This document shows, one piece after another, positions 8,986-20,600 of a DNA stretch of 64,000 nt. Under the pieces are notes generated by a model that was not told where the DNA came from, did not search any database, and was given only the letters and a program-made list of their open reading frames with translations. The first letter of the stretch is position 1; each line of letters opens with the position of its first letter. The position numbers were made by a program, and so were the translations under genes. Source of the stretch: Catellatospora sp. KI3 (lineage in GTDB: Bacteria > Actinomycetota > Actinomycetes > Mycobacteriales > Micromonosporaceae); contig NZ_JASAMB010000017.1 of the NCBI RefSeq assembly GCF_029948125.1, forward strand, positions 62,001-126,000. The letters run 5' to 3'.

Positions 8986-9738
8986 GTGAGCGTGTTGCAA
9001 CGCTTCGAGAAACGGCTGGAAGGCCTGGTAGAGGGCGCCTTTGCGAAGGTGTTCAAGGGGGTCGTCCACCCTGTGGAGATCCTGAACGCCATGCAGCGGG
9101 AGGCAGAGGCCCACAAGGCGATCCTGGTCGGTGGGCGCACGCTCGTGCCGAACCGCTATGTGATCGACCTCTCGCCTTACGACCACAGCCGGCTGGCGCC
9201 GTACGCGGCGGCGCTGGCGCAGGAGCTGGCGCAGTCGCAGGCCGAGTTCATCGGCGAGCAGGCCTGGACGGTGTACGGCGACGTCATCGTCGAGATCGAG
9301 CGCGGCGACGGCCTGGACACGGGCATGTTCCGGGTCTCGGCCGAGGTCTACACGGCCGACCAGGCCCCGCAGGCTACGTACGAGGCGCCCCCGGCGTACC
9401 CGTCGTACCAGCAGCAGGGTGGTGGCGCACCGCACGGCGGCGGCGCTCCCGGCACGCGCAACGTGCGGCTGGTGTCGGGTGACGGGCGGACGTTCCCGCT
9501 GGCGATCGGTTCGACCACGATCGGCCGCGGCGACCAGGCCAACCTGCGCCTGCCGGACGTCGGCATCTCGCGCCGGCACGCCCGCCTGGACTTCGACGGC
9601 GCCCAGGTGGTGCTGACGGACCTCGGCTCGACGAACGGCACGATGGTCAACGGCCAGCGGGTCTCGGCGGTCGCCCTCAATCCGGGCGACATGATCCAGA
9701 TCGGCACCACGACCCTGACGTTCCGCGTGGACGGCTGA
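8986..9738 (+). CDS. fhaA: FhaA: DUF3662 plus FHA domain protein
   Basis: 250 aa. The N-terminal DUF3662 domain starts MSVLQRFEKRLEGLVEGAF and spans about 1-120. A short Pro/Gly/Tyr-rich linker follows. The C-terminal FHA domain (about 160-250) has GRGDQANLRLPD, SRRHARL and STNGTMVNG, the phospho-Thr binding loops. GTG 8986 has GAGGAGGA upstream. FhaA binds phosphorylated partners (such as the lipid II flippase MurJ in mycobacteria) and is phosphorylated by PknB. The linker is much shorter than in M. tuberculosis (about 527 aa). First gene of the fhaA-pknB operon. Confidence 0.95.
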   Translation: MSVLQRFEKRLEGLVEGAFAKVFKGVVHPVEILNAMQREAEAHKAILVGGRTLVPNRYVIDLSPYDHSRLAPYAAALAQELAQSQAEFIGEQAWTVYGDVIVEIERGDGLDTGMFRVSAEVYTADQAPQATYEAPPAYPSYQQQGGGAPHGGGAPGTRNVRLVSGDGRTFPLAIGSTTIGRGDQANLRLPDVGISRRHARLDFDGAQVVLTDLGSTNGTMVNGQRVSAVALNPGDMIQIGTTTLTFRVDG

Positions 9739-9743
9739 TCGGC

Positions 9744-10232
9744 TTGCCCGAGATCGTTCTCACTGCCGCCAGGTTCGGATTCCTCGTCCTCCTGTGGATC
9801 TTCGTGTTCACGGTGGTCGGGGTGATCCGCCGCGACCTGTTCGCCGGCTCCCGTACGGGCCGGCTGGTGGCCGCTCCACGCGGGATCACCGGCACGGCGG
9901 CGGCGGGAGGTGCGCGCCCGGCCAAGGTCAAGAAGGGCCGGGCCGCGCACACGCTCGTGGTCACCGCCGGCTCGCTGGCCGGCACCAAGATCACGCTGGG
10001 CGAGGCTCCCATCACGATCGGCCGCGCCGAGGACTCCACGCTGGTCATCACCGACGACTACGCATCGGCGCGGCATGCCCGCCTGGTGCCGCGCGACGGC
10101 CAGTGGATGGTGGAGGACCTCGGCTCGACCAATGGCACCTACCTGGACCGCACCAAGGTGAGCGGACCTACTCCCGTACCCCTCGGCGTGCCGATTCGCA
10201 TCGGCCGCACTTCCCTCGAATTACGGCCATGA
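9744..10232 (+). CDS. fhaB: FhaB (FipA): membrane-anchored FHA protein
   Basis: 162 aa. One N-terminal membrane helix (RFGFLVLLWIFVFTVVGVI) leads to a cytoplasmic FHA domain with GRAEDSTLVI, SARHARLV and STNGTYLD motifs. The start is TTG 9744, since the conserved family N-terminus MPE.VLT.ARFGFL begins exactly there; it lies 5 nt after the fhaA stop. It is a phospho-threonine reader for PknA/PknB and interacts with division proteins in mycobacteria (known for the family). It overlaps pstP as ATGA. Confidence 0.93.
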   Translation: MPEIVLTAARFGFLVLLWIFVFTVVGVIRRDLFAGSRTGRLVAAPRGITGTAAAGGARPAKVKKGRAAHTLVVTAGSLAGTKITLGEAPITIGRAEDSTLVITDDYASARHARLVPRDGQWMVEDLGSTNGTYLDRTKVSGPTPVPLGVPIRIGRTSLELRP

Positions 10233-11584
10233 CAATCATCCTGCGTTACGCGGCTCGCAGCGACCGCGGTCTCATCCGGGACGGAAACCAAGACTCCGTC
10301 TACGCCGGACCGCGGCTGCTTGCCGTCGCGGACGGCATGGGTGGCATGGCCGCCGGCGACGTCGCCAGCAACATCGTCATCGGGGCCATGGCCCCGCTCG
10401 ACGAGGACGTCCCCGGCGACGCGATCGTCGACTCGCTGCGGTCGGCGGTCAACCTGGCCAACCAGCAGCTGCGCGACACCGTGGAGGCCAACCCCCATCT
10501 GGAGGGTATGGGCACCACGCTGACCGCGATGCTGTTCACCGGCTCGAAGCTGGGGATGGCCCACATCGGCGACTCGCGGGCGTACATGCTCCGCGACGGC
10601 GAGTTCACCCAGATCACCAAGGACGACACGTACGTCCAGATGCTGGTGGACGAGGGCCGGATCAGCGCCGAGGAGGCGAGCAGCCACCCGCAGCGGTCGC
10701 TGCTCACCCGGGCCATGGACGGCCGCGACATCGAGCCGGAGTACTCGGTGCGCCCCGTGCTCAACGGGGACCGCTACCTGATCTGCTCCGACGGCCTGTC
10801 CGGCGTGGTGAGCGCGGAGACGATCGCCCAGTCCATGCGGGAGTACGTCGACCCGCAGGCCTGCGTCGAGCGCCTGATCGCCCTCGCCCTGCGCGGCGGC
10901 GGCCCGGACAACATCACCGTGATCATCGCTGACGCCACCGACGAGGACATCGTCGAGCAGGCGCCGGTGGTGGGCGGTGCGGCGGCCCGCGACCGCGGCA
11001 ACAGCTCCGAGGGCCAGGTCGAGTCGACTCCGGCCGCGCGGGCCTCCGCCCTGACCGCCTCGCCGCGCCCGTCGGTGCCCGAGCCGCCGGCCTCGGCGGC
11101 CGAGCCGAGCCCGCGCGCCGCCCGGCACCCGGTCCGGACCACCCTGCTGGTCGTGGTGCTGCTGGGGCTGCTCGGCGGCGGACTGTGGATGGCTTGGCAG
11201 TACACCCAGACGCGCTTCTACATCGGCGCGACCTCGGACGGCCAGATCGCGATCTTCCGCGGCGTCCCGGGCCAGATCGCCGGGTTCGACCTGTCCGAGG
11301 TGCGCGAGGTCAGCCAGACCAGCCTCGACGATCTCACCGCGGTGGCCCAGGAGCAGGTGCGCAAGGGCATCCAGGCCGACGATGAGGCCGACGCCCGGGC
11401 CCGCCTGGACGACCTGATCCGCGACGACCCGTCGAACATGAACATCCTGCCCACCTGCCCACCGTCGGCGAGCCCGTCGCCGTCGCCCTCCGTCTCGGCG
11501 TCGGTGACCCCCGCGCCGACGGCCAGTGCCGCCACGCCCAACGAACCCGTGGTGCCCAGCCCGGTCCCGTGCCGGTCGAATTGA
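10229..11584 (+). CDS. pstP: PstP: membrane PP2C Ser/Thr phosphatase
   Basis: 451 aa. The catalytic PPM domain (about 1-235) has metal-binding Asp residues in RDGNQDS, ADGMGGMAAG, HIGDSRAYM and GGGPDNITV. A Ser/Pro-rich linker is followed by a membrane helix at about 304-325 and an extracytoplasmic tail ending in a Ser/Pro/Thr-rich stretch. PstP reverses phosphorylation by PknA and PknB. ATGA overlap with fhaB fixes the start. The family extracellular tail is usually of similar size. Confidence 0.96.
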   Translation: MTIILRYAARSDRGLIRDGNQDSVYAGPRLLAVADGMGGMAAGDVASNIVIGAMAPLDEDVPGDAIVDSLRSAVNLANQQLRDTVEANPHLEGMGTTLTAMLFTGSKLGMAHIGDSRAYMLRDGEFTQITKDDTYVQMLVDEGRISAEEASSHPQRSLLTRAMDGRDIEPEYSVRPVLNGDRYLICSDGLSGVVSAETIAQSMREYVDPQACVERLIALALRGGGPDNITVIIADATDEDIVEQAPVVGGAAARDRGNSSEGQVESTPAARASALTASPRPSVPEPPASAAEPSPRAARHPVRTTLLVVVLLGLLGGGLWMAWQYTQTRFYIGATSDGQIAIFRGVPGQIAGFDLSEVREVSQTSLDDLTAVAQEQVRKGIQADDEADARARLDDLIRDDPSNMNILPTCPPSASPSPSPSVSASVTPAPTASAATPNEPVVPSPVPCRSN

Positions 11585-11597
11585 GCCTGAGGACACA

Positions 11598-13049
11598 GTG
11601 ACCACCCCTCACACCGCTCCTCCCACGACCGCGCCCGAGTCCCCGGTCGAGACCGCGCCGCGCTTCCCGCGCCTGGACGCGGCGGCCGCCCGTGCCCGCC
11701 GCACCGAGCTGTGGCTGCTGCTGCTGGGCATGGCGCTGGTCGCCGCGTACCTGGCGATGGTCGAGGCGAACATGCTCGACCGGGTCACCATGGACTTCTG
11801 GTTCCCGGCCGGAGTGCTGACGGCGGTCTTCCTGGCCCTGCACGTGGTCATCCGCCTGCGCGCGCCGTACGCCGATCCGGTGCTGGTCCCGGCCGTGGCC
11901 CTGCTCAACGGCCTCGGCGTGGGCTTCCTGCGCCGGCTGGACCTGGGCCGGGCGAAGGCCTCGGCCCGCGCCGACCTGGCGGTCTTCGCCGGTGACGGCG
12001 GCAAGCAGCTGCTCTGGACGCTGATCGCGGTGACCGGGGCGGCCGTGCTGCTGTGGTTCGTCCGCGACCACCGCTCGATCTCGAAGTACGCGTTCACGCT
12101 GGGCCTGGGCGGCATCGTCCTGGTCATGCTGCCCGCGGTGCTGCCCGCCAGCATCTCCGAGGTCAACAACGCCAAGCTGTGGATCCGGTTCGGCGGCTTC
12201 TTCGCGATCCAGCCGGGTGAGTTCGCCAAGCTGGCCCTGCTGTCCTTCTTCGCGTACTACCTGGTGCGCAAGCGGGAGGTGCTGGCGCTGGCCAGCCGCC
12301 GCATCCTGGGCATCGACTTCCCGCGCGGGCGCGACCTGGGCCCGGTCATCGTGGTGTGGGCGATGAGTCTGCTCGTTCTCGTCTTCGAGAAGGACCTGGG
12401 CACCTCGCTGCTGTACTTCGGCATGTTCGTGGTGACGCTCTACGTCGCCACCGAGCGGGTCAGCTGGCTGATCATCGGTCTGCTGCTCTTCTTCGGCGGC
12501 GCCGTGCTGGCGTACGTGCTGGCCGGGATCGTGGGCGGCCCGTTCACCAACTTCGGGCAGCGCGTCGACATCTGGCTGGACCCCTTCGCCGACCCGTACG
12601 AGCGCGGCTACCAGCTGGTGCAGTCGCTGCTCGGCCTGGGCACCGGCGGCCTGTTCGGCACCGGCCCCGGCGCGGGCAACCCGCTGCAGGTGCCCGAGGT
12701 GCGCAACGACTTCATCTTCGCGGGCATGGGTGAGGAGATCGGCCTGTTCGGCCTCACCGCCCTGCTGGTCATGTACCTGCTCGTGGTCGAGCGCGGCATC
12801 CGCGCGGGCCTGGCGGTGCGCGACTCCTTCGGCAAGCTGCTCGCCGGCGGCCTGGCGTTCACGCTCGGCCTGCAGGTCTTCGTGATCATCGGAGGTATCA
12901 GCAAGCTGATCCCGCTGACGGGTCAGACCACGCCGTTCCTGTCCGCGGGCGGCTCGTCACTGATGGCCAACTGGTTGCTGGTGGCGCTCATCCTGCGCAT
13001 CTCTGATGCGGCCCGTACCCCCGCCGTGACTGGAGGTGCCCGCCGGTGA
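11598..13049 (+). CDS. rodA: RodA/FtsW-family SEDS glycosyltransferase
   Basis: 483 aa polytopic membrane protein that polymerises lipid II into peptidoglycan strands with its class B PBP partner. SEDS landmarks include QPGEFAKLALLSFFAYYL, the ERGYQLVQSLLGLGTGGLFG loop, EVRNDFIFAGMGEEIGL, and the last-helix segment TPFLSAGGSSL. GTG 11598 has GAGGACACA before it; longer in-frame extensions would run into pstP. The cytoplasmic N-terminus is Pro/Thr-rich. It overlaps pbpA as GTGA, so transglycosylase and transpeptidase are produced together. Confidence 0.96.
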   Translation: MTTPHTAPPTTAPESPVETAPRFPRLDAAAARARRTELWLLLLGMALVAAYLAMVEANMLDRVTMDFWFPAGVLTAVFLALHVVIRLRAPYADPVLVPAVALLNGLGVGFLRRLDLGRAKASARADLAVFAGDGGKQLLWTLIAVTGAAVLLWFVRDHRSISKYAFTLGLGGIVLVMLPAVLPASISEVNNAKLWIRFGGFFAIQPGEFAKLALLSFFAYYLVRKREVLALASRRILGIDFPRGRDLGPVIVVWAMSLLVLVFEKDLGTSLLYFGMFVVTLYVATERVSWLIIGLLLFFGGAVLAYVLAGIVGGPFTNFGQRVDIWLDPFADPYERGYQLVQSLLGLGTGGLFGTGPGAGNPLQVPEVRNDFIFAGMGEEIGLFGLTALLVMYLLVVERGIRAGLAVRDSFGKLLAGGLAFTLGLQVFVIIGGISKLIPLTGQTTPFLSAGGSSLMANWLLVALILRISDAARTPAVTGGARR

Positions 13050-14553
13050 ACGCCCCTCTGCGTCGTGTCGGTGTCGTCGTGATGGTGCTGTTCGGCCTGC
13101 TCTTCGCCAACCTGAACTGGGTCCAGGCGTACAAGGGCAACGACTACCGGACCAGCCAGTACAACGGCCGCGTGCAGATCGACGAGTACGACCGCCAGCG
13201 CGGCTTCATCATGGCCGGCGCCAAGGAGGTCGCGCTCAGCAAGGAGACCGAGGACAACCTCAAGTACCTGCGCACCTACCCCAACGGGGCGGCGTACGCG
13301 CACGTGCTGGGGTTCAAGCCGGTCAACGGCCTGGCCACCGGGGTCGAGCAGATGGAGAACGACTTCCTCGCCGGCACCTCGGACAAGCTGTTCGCCGACC
13401 GGGTGCGGGACATGATCACCGGTGAGCACACCGCGGGCGGCAACGTGGTGCTGACGCTGTCGCGCACGGCGCAGGAGACGGCGTACAAGGAGCTGGTCAA
13501 CAACCGCAACGGCGCGAAGGTGGGTGCGGTCGTCGCGCTCGACCCGACCAGCGGCGCGGTGCTGGCGATGGTCTCCATGCCGAGCTTCGACCCGAACCCG
13601 CTGGTGCAGCACAACACCGGCAAGGCCGCGACGGCGTACGACGCGCTCAACAGCCGGGCCGACAAGCCGCTGCTGAACCGGGCCACCCAGGAGCGCTGGC
13701 CCCCGGCCTCGACGTTCAAGGTGCTGGTCTCCGCGGCGGCGCTGGGCAACGGCGCGAACCCGGAGACGGTGGTGGACGCGGGCCCGACGTACCAGGCCCC
13801 CGGCACCTCGCACATCATCAAGAACTCGCACGCCGACGTGTGCCCCGATGACAAGATCACGCTGAAGCAGGCGCTGACCGTCTCGTGCAACACCGCGTTC
13901 GCGCGGCTGGGCGTCGAGCTGGGCGCGCAGCAGCTCACCGACACGGTGAAGGCGTTCGGCTTCTACGACGACGAGCTGCGGGTGGGCAACCTGTCGACGC
14001 TGGACAAGGCGCCGCGGGTGGCCGAGAGCGTGACCGGCCCGCTGACCACCTCGTCGGGCGGGGACGACAAGCCGACCATCGCCATCTCGTCCATCGGCCA
14101 GGCCGAGGTCAAGATGACGCCGATGCAGGGGGCGCTGATCGCCTCGTCGATCGCGAACGACTGCTCGCAGATGCGGCCGTACCTGGTCGACCAGCTGGTC
14201 GGGCCGGACCTGACCTCGAAGCTCTACGTGGCCTCGCCCAAGGAGCTCCGGCGGACCTGCAGCCCGACCGTCGCCGGTCAGCTGCGGGAGATGATGACCA
14301 GTGTCGTGGAGAACGGCACCGGCCGGAAGGCGCAGATCGACGACTACGTCGTCGGCGGCAAGACCGGTACGGCGGAGAACGACGAGGATGCGAAGTCGCA
14401 CGGCTGGTTCATCGGATTCGCGATGAAGGACGGTCGGCCGGTCGCGGCGGTGGCGGTGTTCCTGGAGAATGCCGGCAAGGGTGGCAGCGGCGAGGCCGCT
14501 CGTATTGCGGGACAGGTCATGCGTGGTGTGATCGCGGACAAGGGTGGCAAGTG

Positions 14554-14554
<1 letters not shown>
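13046..14554 (+). CDS. pbpA: Class B penicillin-binding protein PbpA
   Basis: 502 aa. One N-terminal membrane helix (about 8-26), a dimerisation-type domain, then the transpeptidase. Active-site motifs are S222-T-F-K, S280-C-N and K439-T-G-T. It cross-links peptidoglycan with the RodA protein encoded just before it. GTG 13046 overlaps the rodA stop. Its position between rodA and pknA matches PbpA of mycobacteria, where the kinases and FhaB influence its activity. Confidence 0.96.
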
Positions 14555-15803
<1,249 letters not shown>

Positions 15804-15807
<4 letters not shown>

Positions 15808-17507
15808 ACGCGCAGGCGCGCCTGCTTGGCGGCAGGTACCAGGTCGGCGAGCTGCTCGGCTACGGCGGCATGGCGGAGGTGCACCGGGGCCGCGACCTGC
15901 GGCTCGGGCGCGACGTGGCGATCAAGATGCTGCGTACCGACCTGGCCCGGGACGCGACGTTCCAGATGCGCTTCCGGCGCGAGGCGCAGAACGCCGCCGC
16001 GCTGAACCACCCGGCCATCGTGGCCGTGTACGACACCGGCGAGGAGCGCGCGCCCACGGGCGAGGTGCTGCCCTACATCGTCATGGAGTTCGTGGCCGGG
16101 CACACCCTCAAGGAGGTGCTGGCCGCCGAGGGCCGGATGGTGCCGCGCCGCGCCCTGGAGATCACCGCGGACATCTGCGCGGCGCTGGACTTCAGCCACC
16201 GCCACGGCATCATCCACCGCGACATCAAGCCCGGCAACGTCATGTTCACACCGAACGCCCAGGTCAAGGTCATGGACTTCGGCATCGCGCGGGCGCTGGC
16301 CTCCGGCGCGACGACCATGACGCAGACCTCGGCCGTGATCGGCACCGCGCAGTACCTCTCCCCGGAGCAGGCGCGCGGCGAGCAGGTCGACGCCCGCTCG
16401 GACGTGTACGCGGCCGGCTGCGTGCTGTTCGAGCTGCTCTGCGGCCACCCGCCGTTCGTGGGCGACTCGCCGGTGGCGGTCGCCTACCAGCACGTACGGG
16501 AGGAGCCGCCCGCGCCGAGCCAGAGCAACCGCGACGTCACCCCGGACGTCGACGCGGTCGTGCTCAAGGCGCTGTCGAAGAACCCGGCCAACCGCTACCA
16601 GTCGGCCGGCGAGATGCGCGCCGACCTGCTGCGCGCCGCCGCGGGCCGCCCGGTGCTGGCGACCCCGGTGCTGCGCGAGGACCAGACGGTGCCGATGACG
16701 GCACCCGCGCGCACCGGCAACCGCAGCACGCCCCCGGCCCGGGTCGGCGACGCCCGCCGCCGCCGCGCCTCCGGCTGGGTCATCGCGACGCTGACCGCGC
16801 TGGGTGTGCTGGCCGTGGTGGCGCTGACCGCGGGGCTGATCCTGGCCAACCGGCCCAAGGAGGTGAACGTGCCCAACGTGGTCGGCAAGACCGAGGCGGA
16901 GGCGAAGGCACTGATCACCGGCCAGGGTCTGCGGTGGAACCTGAGCAACCCGGTCTCCAACTCGACCTGTGCCAAGGGCACCGTGGCGCAGCAGAGCCCG
17001 GAGCAGGGCCAGACGGTCCAGCAGAACGCCGAGGTCACGTTCAGCATCTGCGGCGGCAAGCCGACCACCACGGTGCCGGCCCTGGTGGGCCTCACCAAGG
17101 AGGACGCGATGCGGCAGCTGCAGAGCGCGAACCTGGTGGCGAACTTCCAGGAGGAGGCGAGCAGCCTGCCCGCCAACACCGTGACCAGGTCGGATCCGGC
17201 CACCGGGACGTCGCTGGAGGTCGACTCGACGGTCACCGTATACATCTCCAAGGGCGACCTGGTCCAGATCCCCAACGTGCTGGAGAAGCCGGTCGACCAG
17301 GCGGTCGCGGCCCTGGAGCTGGCCGGCTTCAAGCCGAGGACCGTCTACGCCACCACCACGGACGCCGGGCACGCGGGCACGGTGAAGAACCAGGACCCGG
17401 GCCCGGGCATCCTGAAGCCGAAGAACTCGACCGTCACGATCGTGGTGTGGAAGCTCGAGGAGGCGCCGCCGCCGAGCCCGTCGGCCTCCGCCTCGCCGCC
17501 CGCCTGA
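15804..17507 (+). CDS. pknB: PknB: Ser/Thr kinase with PASTA domains
   Basis: 567 aa. Kinase domain with Lys41 (VAIKML), HRD Asp140 and DFG Asp158. The membrane helix is at about 324-348. Three PASTA repeats follow outside the cell (about 353-418, 419-484, 485-552), ending in a Pro/Ser/Ala tail; mycobacterial PknB has four. PASTA domains sense peptidoglycan fragments. ATG 15804 overlaps the pknA stop (ATGA), which rules out the longer in-frame start at 15744. Last gene of the operon; a hairpin follows at 17526. Confidence 0.97.
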
Positions 17508-17525
17508 CGGTCGTTCGACGCATGA

Positions 17526-17556
17526 CGGCGCCCTTCCGCTCGGGAGGGCGCCGTTT
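17526..17556. terminator. Intrinsic terminator between convergent pknB and trpG
   Basis: A 9-bp stem CGGCGCCCT/AGGGCGCCG around a 10-nt loop, followed by TTT on the plus strand. It lies 18 nt after the pknB stop and just before the convergent trpG stop. Confidence 0.85.
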
Positions 17557-17567
17557 CACATGACGGC

Positions 17568-18212
17568 TCAGTCCGCGAACGCGGCCAGCCGCCGCTGCTC
17601 CACCTCGTCGGCCAGCGCCGGGGCGAGGTCCAGGGCCCCGGGCAGGCCGCACGCGGCCAGCCAGTTCGCCAGCAGCAGGTGCCCGCCCTGGGTCAGCACC
17701 GCCTCCGGATGGAACTGCACCCCCTCGACGGCCAGCTCCCGGTGCCGCACCGCCATCACCACGCCGGATTCCGTCCGTGCGGTCACCTCGAGCTCCGGGG
17801 GCAGCGTCTGCTCGGCGACGGCCAGCGAGTGGTACCGGGTGGCGGTGAACGGGTCGGGCAGCCCCGCCAGCACCCCCGCGCCGCCGTGGCGCACCAGGGA
17901 CGTCTTGCCGTGCAGGAGCTCGGGGGCGCGGACCACGGCACCGCCGAACGCCTGCCCGATGGCCTGGTGGCCCAGGCAGACGCCGAGGATCGGCAGCGTG
18001 CCGCCGTACGCCCGGATCAGGTCCAGGCAGATCCCGGCGTTGTCCGGGGTGCCCGGCCCAGGCGACAGCAGCACCGGGGCGTCCAGCTTGCCTACCTCGT
18101 CGAGGCTGATGCCGTCGTTGCGGCGGACCTCGCAGTCGGCCCCGAGCTGATCCAGGTACTGCACCAGGTTGTAGACGAACGAGTCGTAGTTGTCGATCAC
18201 GAGCACGCGCAT
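17568..18212 (-). CDS. trpG: Anthranilate/aminodeoxychorismate synthase glutamine amidotransferase
   Basis: 214 aa class I glutamine amidotransferase that supplies ammonia to the chorismate-using partner for tryptophan or folate. The N-terminus MRVLVIDNYDSFVYNLVQYL is diagnostic. The catalytic Cys is in PILGVCLGHQAIG and the His in VEGVQFHPEA. ATG 18212. It lies next to pknB in opposite orientation, as in many actinobacteria (the Rv0013 position). It is last in the run DUF881-sortase-small TM protein-trpG. The partner subunit is not in the window, so trpG versus pabA cannot be decided. Confidence 0.95.
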   Translation of the reverse strand: MRVLVIDNYDSFVYNLVQYLDQLGADCEVRRNDGISLDEVGKLDAPVLLSPGPGTPDNAGICLDLIRAYGGTLPILGVCLGHQAIGQAFGGAVVRAPELLHGKTSLVRHGGAGVLAGLPDPFTATRYHSLAVAEQTLPPELEVTARTESGVVMAVRHRELAVEGVQFHPEAVLTQGGHLLLANWLAACGLPGALDLAPALADEVEQRRLAAFAD

Positions 18213-18217
18213 GGCGA

Positions 18218-18493
18218 TCACCCGGCGGGCAGTACCGCGGTCGCCGACAGGTCCGGTGTCACGGTCGGCGTGCCGGACGGCGGGACGGCCGTGGGGCCCG
18301 GAGTCGGGTCCTCCACCTGCGAATATCCGCTGTCCGGGTCGCCGACCTGCACGTCGTCGAAGGGCAGCAGCGGCTCGGCCCAGGGAAAGACCACGTACCA
18401 GAGCAGGGCGCCGACGAGGCCGAGCAGCACCACCGTGCCGCCGAGCTTGCCGGGCAGGCCGAACGGGAGCCGGCGCCAGATCCACGCGTACAT
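18218..18493 (-). CDS. Small single-pass membrane protein downstream of sortase
   Basis: 91 aa: [17 protein letters not shown], then one membrane helix (about 19-37), an acidic segment and a Pro/Thr-rich outer tail. ATG 18493 overlaps the sortase stop as ATGA, so it is translated with it. Small proteins of this type follow the class E sortase near pknB in related genomes. The function is unknown. No sorting signal (LAXTG-like) is seen in it. Confidence 0.75.
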   Translation of the reverse strand: MYAWIWRRLPFGLPGKLGGTVVLLGLVGALLWYVVFPWAEPLLPFDDVQVGDPDSGYSQVEDPTPGPTAVPPSGTPTVTPDLSATAVLPAG

Positions 18494-19659
18494 CAGGCGC
18501 CGCCTCCGAGCTCGGCGGGCTGGCCGTCGGCACGGGACTGCTCGGAGACGAGCGTGCCGTGGATGATCAGCCGCTGGTAGTTGTCGAACTTCGGGTTGCA
18601 GGTGGTGAGCGTGATCAGCTTGCCGGAGGTGAGGCCGGGCGGCGTCGGGCGCACCACCTCGACGGCGGTGGGCAGCACGATCCGCTGCTTGACGACCTCG
18701 TAGACGTACCACATGTCGGCGGTCTCCACGACGATGCGGTCGCCGGTCTGGATCTTGTCGAGGTCCCAGAACGTGGCCCGGTTGCGGTGGCCCGCCACCG
18801 AGAAGTTGCCCGGCTGGCCGGGCATGGCGCTGTTCGGGTAGTGGCCGGGGGCGTAGCGGATGTCCTTCTGGGTCACGCCCTGCACCACCACCCAGTGCTT
18901 CTTCAGCTTGGGCAGGTAGAGCCGCGCCACGGCCTTGCCCGCCGCGGGCGGGGCCAGCGGCTTCGGGCTCGGCGCGGCCGACGGGGCCACGGTGGGGTTG
19001 TCCCAGGCCAGGCCCTGCTCCAGCTCGCTCTGGTGGGCGTCGACGATGGCCGTCTTGCCCCACACCTCGTACGCCGCGAACAGCAGGATGACCAGGCCGA
19101 ACGTGATCATCAGCTCGCCGGTGCCGCGCAGCGTCGACCGGATCACCGAGCCGACCGTGGTCCGGGTGTACTCCGAGTGGGCGCTGCGGTAGTTCTTCTC
19201 CCCGGCGCGGACCGCCTTGACCGGCACCTGCGGCTCGGCGCCCCAGCGCGGCCGCGGCGACGGCTTCGCGGGCGCCTCGTCCGGCGGGGGAGCGGGCGGC
19301 ACCGCGCCCAGCAGGCCGGTCTCGTCGGTGGCCACGGCCCGGCCGGTGGCCGAGACCGGGGCGGGCCGGGCGATGCCCGAGCCGCCGATCCGGGGCAGCT
19401 GCGTGGTGGCGTCGGCGTCGACCGGCCGGGGCGGCGCCTGCTCCGTCGCCGAGGACCAGGACAGCGGCGTCTGCGGGCGTACGACCGGAAGCGCCGTCGT
19501 CGCGTCCGCCGGCACCACCGGCAGCACCGTCGTGGCGTCGCTGGGCACGATCGGCAGCACGCTGGTGATGCTCGCGTCGGCGGGCAGGGCGTCGGCCACC
19601 ACGCGGGGGAACGTGGTGGTCTCGTCGTCCTGGGGGTCCGGGGCGCGGTGCCTGCTCAT
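18493..19659 (-). CDS. Class E sortase
   Basis: 388 aa. About 150 cytoplasmic residues carry repeated DATTVLP/DATTALP-like motifs. One membrane helix ([20 protein letters not shown]) leads to the C-terminal sortase domain. The catalytic Cys is in TLTTCNPKF, the His in [11 protein letters not shown] and the Arg in YQRLIIHG. The TLTTC signature fits class E sortases of high-GC Gram-positives, which attach LAXTG proteins to the wall. ATG 19659. The Thr-rich N-terminal repeats are candidate targets for the neighbouring PknA/PknB (inference). Confidence 0.93.
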   Translation of the reverse strand: MSRHRAPDPQDDETTTFPRVVADALPADASITSVLPIVPSDATTVLPVVPADATTALPVVRPQTPLSWSSATEQAPPRPVDADATTQLPRIGGSGIARPAPVSATGRAVATDETGLLGAVPPAPPPDEAPAKPSPRPRWGAEPQVPVKAVRAGEKNYRSAHSEYTRTTVGSVIRSTLRGTGELMITFGLVILLFAAYEVWGKTAIVDAHQSELEQGLAWDNPTVAPSAAPSPKPLAPPAAGKAVARLYLPKLKKHWVVVQGVTQKDIRYAPGHYPNSAMPGQPGNFSVAGHRNRATFWDLDKIQTGDRIVVETADMWYVYEVVKQRIVLPTAVEVVRPTPPGLTSGKLITLTTCNPKFDNYQRLIIHGTLVSEQSRADGQPAELGGGA

Positions 19660-19670
19660 GTCTGTCTGCC

Positions 19671-20486
19671 TCAGCGCTGGTGCGGGACGGAGGCGTGCCG
19701 CAGCTCAACCGACCCCTGATATGGGGGCGCGACGATGTTCGTGTCGGTGCTGACGCTATAACCCAGACCGTAGTCCCGTACAGCGGCGCGGAACGCCTGC
19801 ACGCCGGGGGCGGCGTCGAGCGCCGCGCGCAGCCGGGCCGGGTCGCCGATCGCGGAGATGACGAACTCGGGGGAGTAGCGGCGGCCGTCGAGCAGCAGCG
19901 TGTTGCCGACGCACTGGACGGCGGTGGTGGTGATGACCCGCTGTCCCATGATGGTCATGGCCTCGGCGCCGCCCGCCCAGAGGGCGTTGACGACGGCCTG
20001 CACGTCCTGCTGGTGCACCACGAGGTCGTCCTGGCTGGCCGCGTCCGGCGTCTGCGCGCTCTTGGGCGCGTCGTTGAGCCGCACCGTCAGCCCCGGCCCG
20101 TGCACCCCGGAGAGCCCGGCGGCGGGCAGGTACCCGGCGCCGCGGGCCTGCTGGTCGGTGATCGCCCCGTCGCCGCCCGCCTGCGTACGCGTGATCGCGT
20201 CGATCTCGTTGCGCAGCTCCTCGGCCCGGGTCTTGGCCCGGTCGGCCTCGGCCTGCCTCTTGTCGATCAGCTCGGAGAGCTCCACCCGCCGGTCCTCGCG
20301 CAGCACGAAGCCGTTGGAGGTGGTGGCGCTCAGCGTGAACAGCAGGCCGGCCAGCATCGCGATCAGCGGCACGCCGAGGGTCCAGCCGGTGCGCGCGTGC
20401 CCGGGGCGGCGGCCGGGCCGGAACGCGCGCAGGGCCCTGAACACGGCTTTTCGCCACGACGAGGTGCCAGATGTGTATTCCAACAC
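19671..20486 (-). CDS. DUF881 membrane protein next to crgA
   Basis: 271 aa. A basic N-terminus leads to one membrane helix (about 35-55). A coiled-coil of about 40 residues ([20 protein letters not shown] and on) precedes a DUF881 alpha/beta domain. GTG 20486 is directly after GGGGGA, so TTG 20483 or a downstream GTG may be the true start. DUF881 proteins are linked to division and the Z-ring region in Firmicutes and actinobacteria by location only. First gene of the minus-strand group, divergent from crgA. Confidence 0.85.
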   Translation of the reverse strand: MLEYTSGTSSWRKAVFRALRAFRPGRRPGHARTGWTLGVPLIAMLAGLLFTLSATTSNGFVLREDRRVELSELIDKRQAEADRAKTRAEELRNEIDAITRTQAGGDGAITDQQARGAGYLPAAGLSGVHGPGLTVRLNDAPKSAQTPDAASQDDLVVHQQDVQAVVNALWAGGAEAMTIMGQRVITTTAVQCVGNTLLLDGRRYSPEFVISAIGDPARLRAALDAAPGVQAFRAAVRDYGLGYSVSTDTNIVAPPYQGSVELRHASVPHQR

Positions 20487-20600
20487 TCCCCCTTCGTGCC
20501 AAACTGCGATGACCTGACTACGCTATCTGTCGAACATTATTCAGGCCCATGCCCAAGGTCACCCAGACCGGTGTGGGCAGGGCCCCTCCAGGAGACCAAC

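Noticed and set aside
20523-20545. Second LexA box between DUF881 and crgA
   Set aside because: TCGAAC is followed by TTCAGG rather than GTTCGA at the right spacing, so only a half-site is present.
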